DNA of 64,000 nt from Thalassotalea sp. 273M-4 (GTDB taxonomy: Bacteria > Pseudomonadota > Gammaproteobacteria > Enterobacterales > Alteromonadaceae), in contig NZ_CP166961.1 in assembly GCF_041410465.1 (NCBI RefSeq), positions 2,604,001-2,668,000 on the forward strand. The letters are read 5' to 3'. A program made the translations under genes and the position numbers. Within the stretch, counting starts at the first letter, position 1, and every line of letters begins with the position of its first letter. The notes beneath the pieces are model-generated. The model saw only the letters and a program-made list of their open reading frames with translations. It had not been told where the DNA came from and made no database searches. This document shows positions 54,929-64,000 of this stretch, piece after piece.

Positions 54929-56371
54929 TTAATTTGGCGATGAGACGGCCTCTTCAGGCATGTTTATAGCCGGACTAAAGCTATTGGCCATTTCAGATTT
55001 TTTTTCGGTCATAAACACCAGCGTGTCATAATACGCTCGTATATTTTCGACATAACGCACCGGCTCATCACCTCGAGCATAGCCGTATTTGGTATTTTTA
55101 TAGTACTTACGCTGTTTTAATAAGGGTAAAGATTCTTTCACTTCAACCCAACGATCGGGATCTCCCCCTTTTCGTTGAGTGATAATACGCGCATCTTCTA
55201 AATGGCCCCAACCAATGTTGTAGGCGGCAAGAGCAAACCATCGACGGTCTGGCTCTTTTATTCGAGCCGGAATTTTTTTGATCATTTGCTGAAAGTATTT
55301 GGCACCACCGCGAATACTTTGCTCAGGATCGGTACGACTGGTGACTCCGACTTGTTTGGCGGTAGGCAATGTGAGCATCATCAACCCCCGAACCCCGGTA
55401 TAAGAGGTTGCCTCTGGGTTCCAATGCGACTCTTGATAACTAATAGCGGCTAAAAAGCGCCAATCAATATCTTCGCCATATTGTTCAAATAAAGATTGAT
55501 ACTTTGGCAATTTATTATCGATGGCCTTAATAAAGGTACGGGTATCAACATAGTCAAATGATTGTATATGGCCATAGTATTTGTCTTCTAGGGTTAATAG
55601 CGTGCCGTCGTGATGCGCCTTGCCAAAAAACTCGACTAAAGACGCAAATAAACTGTCATCCGAGTGTTTGCTAACAACCCAAGCCAAAGGCTTTTCATCT
55701 TGTAGGGTAATGGCCGAGCTCACTTCAGGATAATAACGCCGATTAATCGCTAAGGTAATACTATCGGCAATGGTGTAATCAAGACGCTCTTGTTGAACCG
55801 CTTCAATCAGTTCGTCGCTGTCATATTCGTTGGTCTCTTGCCAAGACAAATTAGGGTACTTTTGTTGCACCGACGATAAAAACTCTGCATGCGATGAATG
55901 GGCGGTAACAACCAAACTGCCCTTAACCTCATCCAGTGTTTTTGGCCAAAAAGCGCCTTGTTTAAAGATAAGATGTTGACTGCTACTGCTGTAGCTTGGA
56001 CTAAAGCGATACTTCTTTAAACGCTCTGGGGTAATGGTTAAACCGGCAGCTAATATATCAACTTCCCCATTTTCGATTTTAGGGAATAACTCTTCTAAAT
56101 TGTAACTTGGCACAATTTGCAGTTTTAACCCCATAGAATCAGCGTATTTTTTCGCCAACTCATATTCAAAACCAACGGGGCCTTGTGGGCCAATATAATA
56201 ACTGGTGTTGCCATATAAGGTACCAACACGCAATGTTCCTCGATTTAAAATATCTTGAAAACTGTTCGGCTTTGGCGATGGTAAACAACCCGACAGAACA
56301 CTTATTATGGTCACCAAAAGCAACCAAAAGCGGGAACATCTAACACTTGTTTTGGGGAAAAGACTCTTCAT
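54929..56371 (-). CDS. mltF: Membrane-bound lytic transglycosylase F
   Basis: A 480-residue lipoprotein-type murein hydrolase: signal with lipobox-like VLSGC (Cys29), solute-binding-protein-like domain (about 40-265, [15 protein letters not shown]), then the SLT catalytic domain (from about 290) with [11 protein letters not shown] (catalytic Glu), GVRGLMMLT and [13 protein letters not shown]. It cleaves glycan strands to 1,6-anhydro ends at the outer membrane. Divergent from purL, as in E. coli. Confidence 0.95.
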   Translation of the reverse strand: MKSLFPKTSVRCSRFWLLLVTIISVLSGCLPSPKPNSFQDILNRGTLRVGTLYGNTSYYIGPQGPVGFEYELAKKYADSMGLKLQIVPSYNLEELFPKIENGEVDILAAGLTITPERLKKYRFSPSYSSSSQHLIFKQGAFWPKTLDEVKGSLVVTAHSSHAEFLSSVQQKYPNLSWQETNEYDSDELIEAVQQERLDYTIADSITLAINRRYYPEVSSAITLQDEKPLAWVVSKHSDDSLFASLVEFFGKAHHDGTLLTLEDKYYGHIQSFDYVDTRTFIKAIDNKLPKYQSLFEQYGEDIDWRFLAAISYQESHWNPEATSYTGVRGLMMLTLPTAKQVGVTSRTDPEQSIRGGAKYFQQMIKKIPARIKEPDRRWFALAAYNIGWGHLEDARIITQRKGGDPDRWVEVKESLPLLKQRKYYKNTKYGYARGDEPVRYVENIRAYYDTLVFMTEKKSEMANSFSPAINMPEEAVSSPN

Positions 56372-56533
56372 ATTTTTATAATTTTAGTGGTCAATGATTA
56401 AAAAATTAAACCGATATAGTTAAAGGTAATGGAATTAGTTTTGTAAACCAAGTGTTTTTATCTTATCAAAGAGTGTTATTTCTTTTATAATGCGCGCGAA
56501 AATTCCACATAAATAACCATGGTGATCGAGTTT

Positions 56534-59500
56534 ATGGAAATCCTTCGCGGCGCTCCGGCGTTATCCGATTTCAGAATTAGCAAACTGCTAAATGAATGTG
56601 AGCAGTTATCCTTGCCTGTAACAGGCATCTACGCAGAGTTTATGCATTTCGCTGAGTTAACATCTGCACTCAGTGAGGACGACTTAAGTAAATTAAAAAA
56701 ATTATTAACCTATGGCCCTACCATAGAAGAGCATGAGCCTAAAGGCAAATTACTCCTTGTTACTCCTCGCCCTGGCACCATTTCTCCTTGGTCGTCAAAA
56801 TCTACCGACATCGCCCATAACTGTGGCTTAAACAATATCATCAGATTAGAACGTGGCATCGCTTACTACATCGAAACGTCTGCTCCGTTAAATGATTCCC
56901 AATCAGCTCAATTAGCAAGTTTATTACACGATCGTATGATGGAATCTGTGTTTGAACATTTCGATGATGCTAAAGCTTTATTTGTTCACGCCGAACCTGG
57001 CACCATGACTTCGGTTGATGTTATTGGTGGTGGCCGTGAAGCCTTGGTTAAAGCAAACCAAGACATGGGCCTAGCCCTTGCTGAAGATGAAATTGATTAT
57101 CTGGTTGAGAACTTCATCAAAATTGGACGTAATCCAAACGACATCGAACTGTATATGTTTGCTCAAGCGAACTCAGAACATTGTCGTCATAAGATTTTCA
57201 ATGCTGACTGGACTATCGATGGGGTCAAGCAACCTAAATCATTATTTAAAATGATTAAAAACACCTATGAGACCCACTCAGATTACGTCTTAAGTGCTTA
57301 TAAAGATAACGCCGCGGTCATGGTGGGCAGTGAAGCAGGTCGCTTTTTCCCAAACCCACAAAGTAAAGAATATGAATACACTCAAGAAGATATTCAAATT
57401 CTAATGAAGGTTGAAACCCATAACCACCCAACGGCCATTTCTCCTTACCCTGGCGCGGCTACGGGTTCTGGTGGTGAAATTCGTGACGAAGGTGCCACAG
57501 GTATTGGTTCAAAACCAAAAGCTGGTTTGGTTGGTTTTAGTGTATCGAATCTACGTATTCCAGACTTTGTACAGCCATGGGAAACAGACTTTGGTAAGCC
57601 AGATCGCATTGTAAATGCCTTAGATATTATGATCGAAGGTCCACTAGGTGGCGCCGCATTTAACAACGAATTTGGTCGTCCAAATATTCTTGGTTATTTC
57701 CGTACTTACGAAGAGCAAGTTAAATCATTCAATGGCGAAGAAGTTCGTGGTTACCACAAACCTATTATGCTTGCTGGTGGTTTAGGTAATATTCGCGATG
57801 AGCACGTACAAAAAGGTGAAATTGTTGTTGGTGCAGCCCTAATTGCTTTAGGTGGCCCAGCGATGAACATTGGTCTTGGTGGTGGTGCTGCGTCAAGTAT
57901 GGCCTCTGGACAATCTTCAGAAGATTTAGATTTTGCCTCGGTACAACGCGACAACCCAGAAATGGAACGTCGTTGTCAGGAAGTGATTGACCGTTGTTGG
58001 CAGTTGGGTGATGACAACCCGATTTTATTTATTCACGATGTTGGTGCTGGTGGTTTATCGAACGCTTTCCCTGAGTTGGTTGCTGACGGTGGCCGCGGCG
58101 GTAAGTTCGAACTGCGTAATGTACCAAACGATGAGCGTAGCATGGCACCACATGAAATTTGGTGTAATGAATCACAAGAACGTTACGTATTAGCGGTTGC
58201 TCCTGAGCGTTTAGAAGAGTTTAGTGCGCTATGTGAGCGTGAGCGTGCCCCATTTGCTGTTGTCGGTTACGCGACCGAAGAAGAGCACTTAACACTGACC
58301 GATAGCCACCATGAAAATACCCCAATCGATTTATCATTGGACGTATTATTAGGTAAGCCACCAAAAATGCATCGTCAGGTTGAAAGCAAAACACAAGCGG
58401 GTGAAGCCCTAAACCTTGAGCAAGTAACCCTAGCCGATGCCGCCGATCGTATTTTACGTCTACCGACAGTAGCCGAGAAAACGTTCTTGATCACCATTGG
58501 CGATCGCTCTGTTACTGGTATGGTTAATCGTGACCAAATGGTTGGTCCATGGCAAGTTCCTGTTGCTGACTGTGGTGTTACCGCAGCGGCGTTAGATTCA
58601 TACCACGGTGAAGCCATGTCTATTGGTGAGCGTACTCCGGTAGCCCTACTTAACTATGGTGCCTCTGCACGTCTTGCGGTAGCTGAGTCATTAACCAACA
58701 TCGCTGGTACCGATATTGGTGACTTAAAACGCATTAAGTTGTCTGCTAACTGGATGGCTGCAGCAGGTCACCCAGGCGAAGATGCCGGTTTATACGAAGC
58801 GGTTAAAGCGGTTGGCGAAGAGCTATGTCCAACATTAGGCCTTACCATCCCTGTTGGTAAAGACTCCATGTCAATGAAAACGCAATGGCAGCAAGACGGC
58901 GAAGACAAGTCAGTAACCGCCCCATTGTCGTTAGTCATTACTGCGTTTGCCCGTGTTGAAGACATTCGTAAAACAGTGACCCCAGAGTTAAGAACCGACA
59001 AAGGCGACAGCCGTATTGTGGCGATTGACTTGTCAAAAGGTCAAAACCGTTTAGGTGGTTCTTGTTTAGCGCAAGTTTATAAGCAATTAGGTACAACAAC
59101 CCCAGATGTTGACTCACCAGAGCGCTTAAAAGGCTTCTTTTATGCGATGCAAGAATTAGTAAAAGAAAACAAACTGCTTGCCTACCATGACCGTTCTGAC
59201 GGTGGTTTATTTACCTCTGTCGTTGAAATGGCATTTGCTGGTCACACGGGTGTAGACATTGACATCAGTAAGCTTGCAGGCGATGACTTAAGCGTATTAT
59301 TTAACGAAGAGCTTGGTGCGGTTATTCAAATCAAAGAAAGTGACGTTGATGCGATTCACCAAATTTTTGCTAAACACAACATCCTTGATTGTTGCACCGA
59401 TATAGGTCGCATTAATAATGACGATCAAATTCGTTTTGTCCGTGATGAGCAAGTGGTACTAGAAAACTCTCGTACTTACTACCGCACGGTATGGGCTGAA

Positions 59501-60439
59501 ACAACCTACAAAATGCAGTCTTTACGCGATAACCCTGAATGTGCTGAGCAAGAACATGCACTGAAGTTTGACACCGAAGATCCGGGCTTAAACACTCATT
59601 TAACATTCGATATTAGCGAAGACATCGTGGCCGAGCATATTGCTAAAGACGCAGTCGATGAACGTAATCCAAGAGTTGCGATTTTACGTGAGCAAGGTGT
59701 TAACTCTCATGTTGAAATGGCGGCAGCCTTTGACCGTGCTGGCTTTATTGCCGTTGACGTTCACATGTCAGATATTTTATCTGGTCGTGTAGATCTTGCC
59801 GATTTCAATGGTTTAGTTGCTTGTGGTGGCTTCTCTTACGGTGACGTTCTTGGTGCCGGTGAAGGTTGGGCTAAGTCGATCTTATTCAACGAAAATGCGC
59901 GTGAGATGTTCCGTACCTTCTTCCATCGCGAAGATACCTTCTCGTTAGGTGTGTGTAACGGTTGTCAAATGCTTTCAAACTTAAAAGAAATCATCCCTGG
60001 TGCCGAGTTATGGCCACACTTTGTGCAAAACAAATCAGAACGATTTGAAGCACGTTTCTCTTTGGTTGAAATTCAAGACAGCCCTTCTATCTTGTTTAAA
60101 GATATGGCTGGCTCTCGTATGCCTATCGCTGTTTCACACGGTGAAGGTCATGCAGAATTTGCCTCTGAGCAAGCGATTAGCGCGGCGAATGAGTCTGGTA
60201 CCGTTTCTATGCGTTATGTCGATAACTACGGTCAAGTAACCGAAACCTATCCATGTAACCCGAACGGTTCACCAGATGGTATCACCTCTTTGACCACAAC
60301 CGATGGTCGAGTAACCATTATGATGCCACACCCTGAGCGCGTGTTTAGAACCGTTGCTAACTCATGGCACCCAGATGAGTGGGGCGAAGATTCTCCTTGG
60401 ATGAGAATGTTTAGAAACGCCCGTAAGTTTATTGGCTAA
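56534..60439 (+). CDS. purL: Phosphoribosylformylglycinamidine synthase
   Basis: A 1301-residue single-chain PurL for step four of purine synthesis. Order: N-terminal part starting MEILRG, linker, FGAM synthetase halves ([23 protein letters not shown] [38 protein letters not shown]) and a C-terminal glutaminase with catalytic Cys in [10 protein letters not shown] and His/Glu in PHPERVFR. I take ATG 56534, which matches the usual MEILRG start; ATG 56519 adds five residues and neither has a strong Shine-Dalgarno. Confidence 0.97.
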   Translation: MEILRGAPALSDFRISKLLNECEQLSLPVTGIYAEFMHFAELTSALSEDDLSKLKKLLTYGPTIEEHEPKGKLLLVTPRPGTISPWSSKSTDIAHNCGLNNIIRLERGIAYYIETSAPLNDSQSAQLASLLHDRMMESVFEHFDDAKALFVHAEPGTMTSVDVIGGGREALVKANQDMGLALAEDEIDYLVENFIKIGRNPNDIELYMFAQANSEHCRHKIFNADWTIDGVKQPKSLFKMIKNTYETHSDYVLSAYKDNAAVMVGSEAGRFFPNPQSKEYEYTQEDIQILMKVETHNHPTAISPYPGAATGSGGEIRDEGATGIGSKPKAGLVGFSVSNLRIPDFVQPWETDFGKPDRIVNALDIMIEGPLGGAAFNNEFGRPNILGYFRTYEEQVKSFNGEEVRGYHKPIMLAGGLGNIRDEHVQKGEIVVGAALIALGGPAMNIGLGGGAASSMASGQSSEDLDFASVQRDNPEMERRCQEVIDRCWQLGDDNPILFIHDVGAGGLSNAFPELVADGGRGGKFELRNVPNDERSMAPHEIWCNESQERYVLAVAPERLEEFSALCERERAPFAVVGYATEEEHLTLTDSHHENTPIDLSLDVLLGKPPKMHRQVESKTQAGEALNLEQVTLADAADRILRLPTVAEKTFLITIGDRSVTGMVNRDQMVGPWQVPVADCGVTAAALDSYHGEAMSIGERTPVALLNYGASARLAVAESLTNIAGTDIGDLKRIKLSANWMAAAGHPGEDAGLYEAVKAVGEELCPTLGLTIPVGKDSMSMKTQWQQDGEDKSVTAPLSLVITAFARVEDIRKTVTPELRTDKGDSRIVAIDLSKGQNRLGGSCLAQVYKQLGTTTPDVDSPERLKGFFYAMQELVKENKLLAYHDRSDGGLFTSVVEMAFAGHTGVDIDISKLAGDDLSVLFNEELGAVIQIKESDVDAIHQIFAKHNILDCCTDIGRINNDDQIRFVRDEQVVLENSRTYYRTVWAETTYKMQSLRDNPECAEQEHALKFDTEDPGLNTHLTFDISEDIVAEHIAKDAVDERNPRVAILREQGVNSHVEMAAAFDRAGFIAVDVHMSDILSGRVDLADFNGLVACGGFSYGDVLGAGEGWAKSILFNENAREMFRTFFHREDTFSLGVCNGCQMLSNLKEIIPGAELWPHFVQNKSERFEARFSLVEIQDSPSILFKDMAGSRMPIAVSHGEGHAEFASEQAISAANESGTVSMRYVDNYGQVTETYPCNPNGSPDGITSLTTTDGRVTIMMPHPERVFRTVANSWHPDEWGEDSPWMRMFRNARKFIG

Positions 60440-60468
60440 GCCGATTTAATTACGTTCGTTTTTTAATC

Positions 60469-60511
60469 AAAAAAGCCTTACTGATTGATTTTGATCAGTT
60501 AAGGCTTTTTT
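60469..60511 (+). terminator. Intrinsic terminator of purL
   Basis: AAAAAAGCCTTA and TAAGGCTTTTTT pair, extended by TGAT/ATCA across a mismatch, then T's; about 30 bases past the purL stop. Confidence 0.9.
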
Positions 60512-60581
60512 ATTTTTGTTAGTATCCCTGCCCTTTTATTTTCTATCGCTTTGTTGTGTTGTCGTTAGAGCAAGCAAATTT

Positions 60582-61202
60582 ATGATTTCAACCTATTTAA
60601 CCTACGCCACTATGTCGGCATTGGTCGCATCGACCCCTGGTCCGTCAAACTATATTGCCGCCCAAAATGGGGCTAAAGCCGGTTTAAGAAAAGCCAGTTT
60701 TGCCATTACCGGCCATATGAGTGCCATCTTATTATTGGCGTTTTTTTCTGCCATTGGCTTAAGTACTTTAATCATTAACAGCCCTATTGTCTTTACCGGT
60801 TTACAATGGTTTGGTGCTGCCTACTTGTGTTATTTGGGGATTAAAATTATTAAAGGCAGTTTGGCGAGCAGTTCGGGGGCAACAACAACCCCTCAACAAG
60901 AGTTGCAAGGCTCAAGAAAACTATGGCGCCAACATTTTCTTATTGCCGCCAGCAACCCCAAAGCCATGCTATTTTTTACCGCGTTATTTCCGCAATTTAT
61001 TAACCCTGAGCAAAACCTGCTTGAGCAGTTTATTCCGCTTGCTTGCATCAGTTTAACATCGTCGTTTATTTTTCCGTTTGCTTACGCGTTAGTTGGCAAA
61101 AAGACCGCGCAATTAGGTCTACCTGGCCCAATTCAAAAATATGGCCAGGTATTGGTTGGGATTTTGTTTATGGTGTTTGCTTTGATGTTGTTTCGGCACT
61201 AG
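60582..61202 (+). CDS. LysE/RhtB family amino-acid exporter
   Basis: A 206-residue inner-membrane exporter with about six helices. STPGPSNYIAAQNGAKAGLRKA near the N-terminus is the family signature, followed by GAAYLCYLGIKII and NPKAMLFFTALFPQFI. Substrates in the family include Lys, Arg, homoserine and threonine; not resolved here. ATG 60582 puts the first helix at the N-terminus; an upstream frame from 60516 is poor. Its last 35 bases overlap the convergent MFS gene. Confidence 0.9.
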   Translation: MISTYLTYATMSALVASTPGPSNYIAAQNGAKAGLRKASFAITGHMSAILLLAFFSAIGLSTLIINSPIVFTGLQWFGAAYLCYLGIKIIKGSLASSSGATTTPQQELQGSRKLWRQHFLIAASNPKAMLFFTALFPQFINPEQNLLEQFIPLACISLTSSFIFPFAYALVGKKTAQLGLPGPIQKYGQVLVGILFMVFALMLFRH

Positions 61203-62394
61203 TTAGACTCAGTTCTTGCTCGCTCGATTTGACCTCAAGGTCGGTGCAAACCCACTGACTGGCGAGCAAAGATAAGGTCGCAATACCAGCGCCAGCATAA
61301 AAGACAAGGGATGGATCATACAGCCAAATCATTCCAAAGATAGCCGGAATAATCACGGCTGCAATATGGTTAATGGTAAAACTTACCCCTGCATTAGAGG
61401 CGATATCGGCAGGATCGGCTATTTTTTGAAAGTACGTTTTAATCGCGATTGCCATGGCAAAGAAAACATGGTCAATAATATATAAACCGGCGGCCAGCTG
61501 AGCATTGTCCACTAATGCGTAACCACAAAAGACCAAAATAAGACCTAAGTATTCTAGGGTTAACGCTTTGCGCTCGCCCACCACACCTATCCAAGCGCCT
61601 ATTTTGGGGGCCAAATAAATATTCAAAACATGGTTAACCATGTAAAGCAAGGTGATATCTGCCACCGAATAACCAAATTTTTCAACCATCATAAACCCTG
61701 CAAAGACCACAAAGATTTGTCGTCTGGCGCCGCTTAAAAAGGTTAATAAGTAATACAGTGAATAACGTTTGCGTAATACCAAATGTTTGTGCTGAACAAC
61801 GTTTTGTTCAAACTTGGGCATAAACAACCAAAGCCATAAGGTAATGGCAAAACCTAAGCCGCCAAAAATAACATAGGCCCAAGAATACTCGATGCTAAAA
61901 ACACTAAAGGCAACCCATATAAAGCCATAAACGACAACGGCGGCGATTGACTTTATTGATAACAGCCGCCCCAATTTGGCGGGTGCTTCGGCTTTACTAA
62001 ACCATTGTAAGCTCAATGATTGATTAATGGTTTCAAAATAATGAAAGCCTATCGACATCAGCACTGTGGTAGCGTACAAGCCGTATTCAAATGGAAACAG
62101 CCCTGTTAGCGCAACCCCAAGGGTTAATAACGCCAGCGAGAGTAAAGCAAACGTTTGCTCTTTAATAACCAATAACACAAACACCGCGGTAAACGCTAAA
62201 AAGCCGGGTACTTCTCTTAATGATTGCAAGATGCCAATTTCTGCCCCGCTAAAATTCGCCGCTTCTATGGTGAAGTTATTTAACAGCGCCATCCAACCCG
62301 CAAAACTTAAGGTCATGATAACGCCGGATAGAGCTAAAAATACAAAGGGGGTTTGCCAAGGTTTTAGCCCTGTTTGCGCAGTGTGAGAAGTCAA
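61168..62394 (-). CDS. MFS transporter
   Basis: A 408-residue membrane protein with about twelve helices in two halves and a long cytoplasmic loop near the middle (FEQNVVQHKHLVLRKRYSL). Hydrophilic tails at both ends. It fits the major facilitator superfamily; no substrate motif identified. Divergent from the nitroreductase gene. Confidence 0.85.
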   Translation of the reverse strand: MTSHTAQTGLKPWQTPFVFLALSGVIMTLSFAGWMALLNNFTIEAANFSGAEIGILQSLREVPGFLAFTAVFVLLVIKEQTFALLSLALLTLGVALTGLFPFEYGLYATTVLMSIGFHYFETINQSLSLQWFSKAEAPAKLGRLLSIKSIAAVVVYGFIWVAFSVFSIEYSWAYVIFGGLGFAITLWLWLFMPKFEQNVVQHKHLVLRKRYSLYYLLTFLSGARRQIFVVFAGFMMVEKFGYSVADITLLYMVNHVLNIYLAPKIGAWIGVVGERKALTLEYLGLILVFCGYALVDNAQLAAGLYIIDHVFFAMAIAIKTYFQKIADPADIASNAGVSFTINHIAAVIIPAIFGMIWLYDPSLVFYAGAGIATLSLLASQWVCTDLEVKSSEQELSLTSAETTSKQTP

Positions 62395-62577
62395 GATAGT
62401 GCCTTATGCCAAAAGTCGGAACAGTTTTTTATTTTAAAGCATGCGAACCACAAGTACAGACACAATTCCCTTAAAGTTTGCTCACCGCTTTGGATTTCTA
62501 GAATTTTGCTTGTCAAATGAACAACCGAGTCAGTATGCTAATGACCATACGCTAAAATGATAAGATAAAACAACAAG

Positions 62578-63252
62578 ATGAAAAAACACGAGCACATACC
62601 ATTAAGCGACTTTATTGAATACCCAACAGCAGAAATGTTGCACCGTTCTGAGCAGTTTTTTAACGACATTAAACGCCGTCATTCGGTGCGTCAATTTAGC
62701 ACCAAAGCGGTCGATAAAGCCATTATCGAAAACTGCATCAAAGCCGCAGGCAGAGCGCCTAGTGGGGCCAATCATCAACCTTGGCATTTTGTCGCTATTT
62801 CAACCGCAGAGGTTAAGCAACAAATCCGGCAACAAGCCGAATTACACGAACAAGGCTTTTATGCTGGAAGAGCGGGAGAAGAATGGTTAACGGCCTTAAA
62901 ACCCTTAGGCACAGATGCCAATAAGCCTTACTTAGAACATGCGCCTTGGTTGATCGCTATTTTTAGCCAAAAGCGTGGCGGCGTCAGCCCTGACGATGAA
63001 AAAACCAATTACTATGTCCATGAGTCGGTCGGCATTGCCACAGGCTTTTTAATTAATGCCCTACATCACAGTGGCTTAGCCACCTTAACCCATACCCCAA
63101 AGCCAATGTCTTTTTTAAATAAAATATGTCAACGCAATGATAACGAAAGAGCTTATATGCTTCTCGTGGTTGGCTACCCCGCTGCCGATGCCACGATTCC
63201 AGTACATTCTACGCAAAAAAAATCGCTGGCTGATATTGCCACCTTTTTATAA
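62578..63252 (+). CDS. Nitroreductase family flavoprotein
   Basis: A 224-residue FMN oxidoreductase: RRHSVRQFSTKAVDK (FMN phosphate site), RAPSGANHQPWHFVAI, then ESVGIATGFLINALHHSGLATLTHTP and VVGYPAAD. Length and order fit nitroreductases of the iodotyrosine deiodinase/BluB-like branch. Substrate unknown. Confidence 0.9.
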   Translation: MKKHEHIPLSDFIEYPTAEMLHRSEQFFNDIKRRHSVRQFSTKAVDKAIIENCIKAAGRAPSGANHQPWHFVAISTAEVKQQIRQQAELHEQGFYAGRAGEEWLTALKPLGTDANKPYLEHAPWLIAIFSQKRGGVSPDDEKTNYYVHESVGIATGFLINALHHSGLATLTHTPKPMSFLNKICQRNDNERAYMLLVVGYPAADATIPVHSTQKKSLADIATFL

Positions 63253-63298
63253 CAAGTCGTTGGGCAAAGTGACGAGCGAGAATGCATTCGCACACAAA

Positions 63299-63337
63299 AA
63301 AGGGCTATGAATCATCAATACATAGCCCTTTGTTTTT
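63299..63337 (+). terminator. Intrinsic terminator after nitroreductase
   Basis: AAAGGGCTATG and CATAGCCCTTT pair around an 11-base loop, followed by GTTTTT; about 45 bases past the stop. Confidence 0.85.
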
Positions 63338-63493
63338 ATCACTGTTTCACACCAAAAAACCGACCTTTACCCAGTGCTAATAGGCATGTGTTTTTAAAAT
63401 TTAACGCCGTTTTAAGCGGCGAGTAATAGCTTGCTAAAATGTGAAACGAAGTGGAACTGAGCAAGCTGTTACGAGTCCGACTTTAAAACCTTG

Positions 63494-64000
63494 TTATGGC
63501 TTCAAAAACTCAAATATCCCAGCCGCTATTAAACTTGCTAAAATAGCTTGGCCATTTGTCCACAGAAATATTGATCTAGAACCTTTAAATAAATCTTTAT
63601 TCTTATTTATAGTATCTGATTGCTCTTTATCGTCACCTTTAGTTATATCAAATATTACATCTTCACCTGATATTTTTGATAACTTCTTAAAAGCCTGATT
63701 CGCTCTACTGCCACCAATATTGAGAAAGAAAGACATTACTAGTTTGGAGCCTATTATCAGTGACACATAAACTGGTAGCTGATTTTTTTCTGAAAAAATT
63801 TCAGGCACAGTGAATGCAAAGTAACATAATATAAACACTAAAGAGGCTGGGATTGAATAGTGTATAGTACGTGCAACTTGAGTTTTATACTTCTTAAGAA
63901 ACTCATAACCACCAGATAAAAGTCTTGGTTGCTTTTGACCTGAATGCCAATCTTCGACAACGCGCATTATATCTTTGCTTAATTTGTCATTAATATGATC
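63494..64000 (-). CDS. Membrane protein of unknown function (5' end probably beyond window)
   Basis: An open frame reaching the right edge without a stop. An ATG at 63967 could be the start (157 residues) but has no ribosome-binding site and the upstream codons (DHINDKLSKDI) continue a plausible helix. Three hydrophobic segments are visible (IPASLVFILCYFAFTVPEIF, VYVSLIIGSKLVMSFFLNI, and the C-terminal QAILASLIAAGIFEFL), separated by a Lys/Asp-rich cytosolic stretch. AT-rich and unlike the neighbours; family not recognised. Confidence 0.6.
   Translation of the reverse strand, partial: DHINDKLSKDIMRVVEDWHSGQKQPRLLSGGYEFLKKYKTQVARTIHYSIPASLVFILCYFAFTVPEIFSEKNQLPVYVSLIIGSKLVMSFFLNIGGSRANQAFKKLSKISGEDVIFDITKGDDKEQSDTINKNKDLFKGSRSIFLWTNGQAILASLIAAGIFEFLKP

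Noticed and set aside
57411..57954. Several frames inside purL on both strands
   Set aside because: Shadows of a highly conserved gene.

Overview
The window reads as the chromosome of a free-living marine gammaproteobacterium of the order Alteromonadales, probably near Colwellia or Thalassotalea. The pointers are AT-leaning DNA, conserved gammaproteobacterial blocks (metK-rsmE-gshB-yqgE-ruvX; pilT/pilU divergent from yggS-proC-yggT-DUF4426-rdgB-hemW; fau-rpiA-serA) and close similarity of the house-keeping proteins to that group. Genus is an inference. I see no rRNA, tRNA, CRISPR array, prophage or intact insertion sequence.

Layout. 1-720: 5' part of a class II aldolase, cut by the window edge. 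0.8-2.1 kb: an L,D-transpeptidase converging on a Braun-type lipoprotein (Lpp), plausibly enzyme and substrate. 2.3-6.7 kb: Lrp-family regulator divergent from a PutA that lacks the N-terminal DNA-binding domain. 6.8-8.3 kb: periplasmic thioredoxin and a 2OG-Fe(II) oxygenase. 8.4-10.1 kb: glnK-amtB behind a sigma-54-like promoter and NtrC-like sites. 10.3-16.3 kb: an accessory stretch with a 1124-residue lipoprotein (Ig-like repeats, then RCC1-like propeller) flanked by recurring palindromic repeats, small membrane or lipoproteins, and a cold-shock gene. 16.3-17 kb: a non-coding patch with an octamer tandem repeat, a direct repeat and a long imperfect palindrome.

17-20 kb holds polyamine synthesis: agmatinase divergent from an AdoMet decarboxylase of the eukaryotic type that overlaps speE. 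21-30 kb is a copper/silver efflux cluster: His/Cys-rich secreted protein, DUF411 protein, CusC-like porin, CusB adaptor carrying two C-terminal CusF domains (the second without most metal ligands), CusA pump and two PepSY membrane proteins. 30-35.2 kb is a second RND efflux operon with an alpha/beta hydrolase. 35-39 kb: yacL, fau, rpiA, serA. 39-42.8 kb: two tandem paralogous membrane GGDEF proteins, the first with a degenerate active site.

42.7-56.4 kb is conserved core: ruvX, yqgE, gshB, rsmE, metK (with a MetJ operator), pilU, pilT, yggS, proC, yggT, a DUF4426 protein, rdgB, hemW, tadA and mltF. 56.5-64 kb: purL, a LysE-type exporter, an MFS transporter, a nitroreductase and the start of a further membrane protein.

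Most unusual items: the eukaryote-type AdoMet decarboxylase in a bacterial polyamine operon; the CusB-CusF-CusF fusion with one decayed CusF; a hairpin masking the ribosome-binding site of the gene after cusA; the degenerate/intact GGDEF pair; and the repeat-bounded giant lipoprotein. Nothing forms a clearly new multi-gene system.
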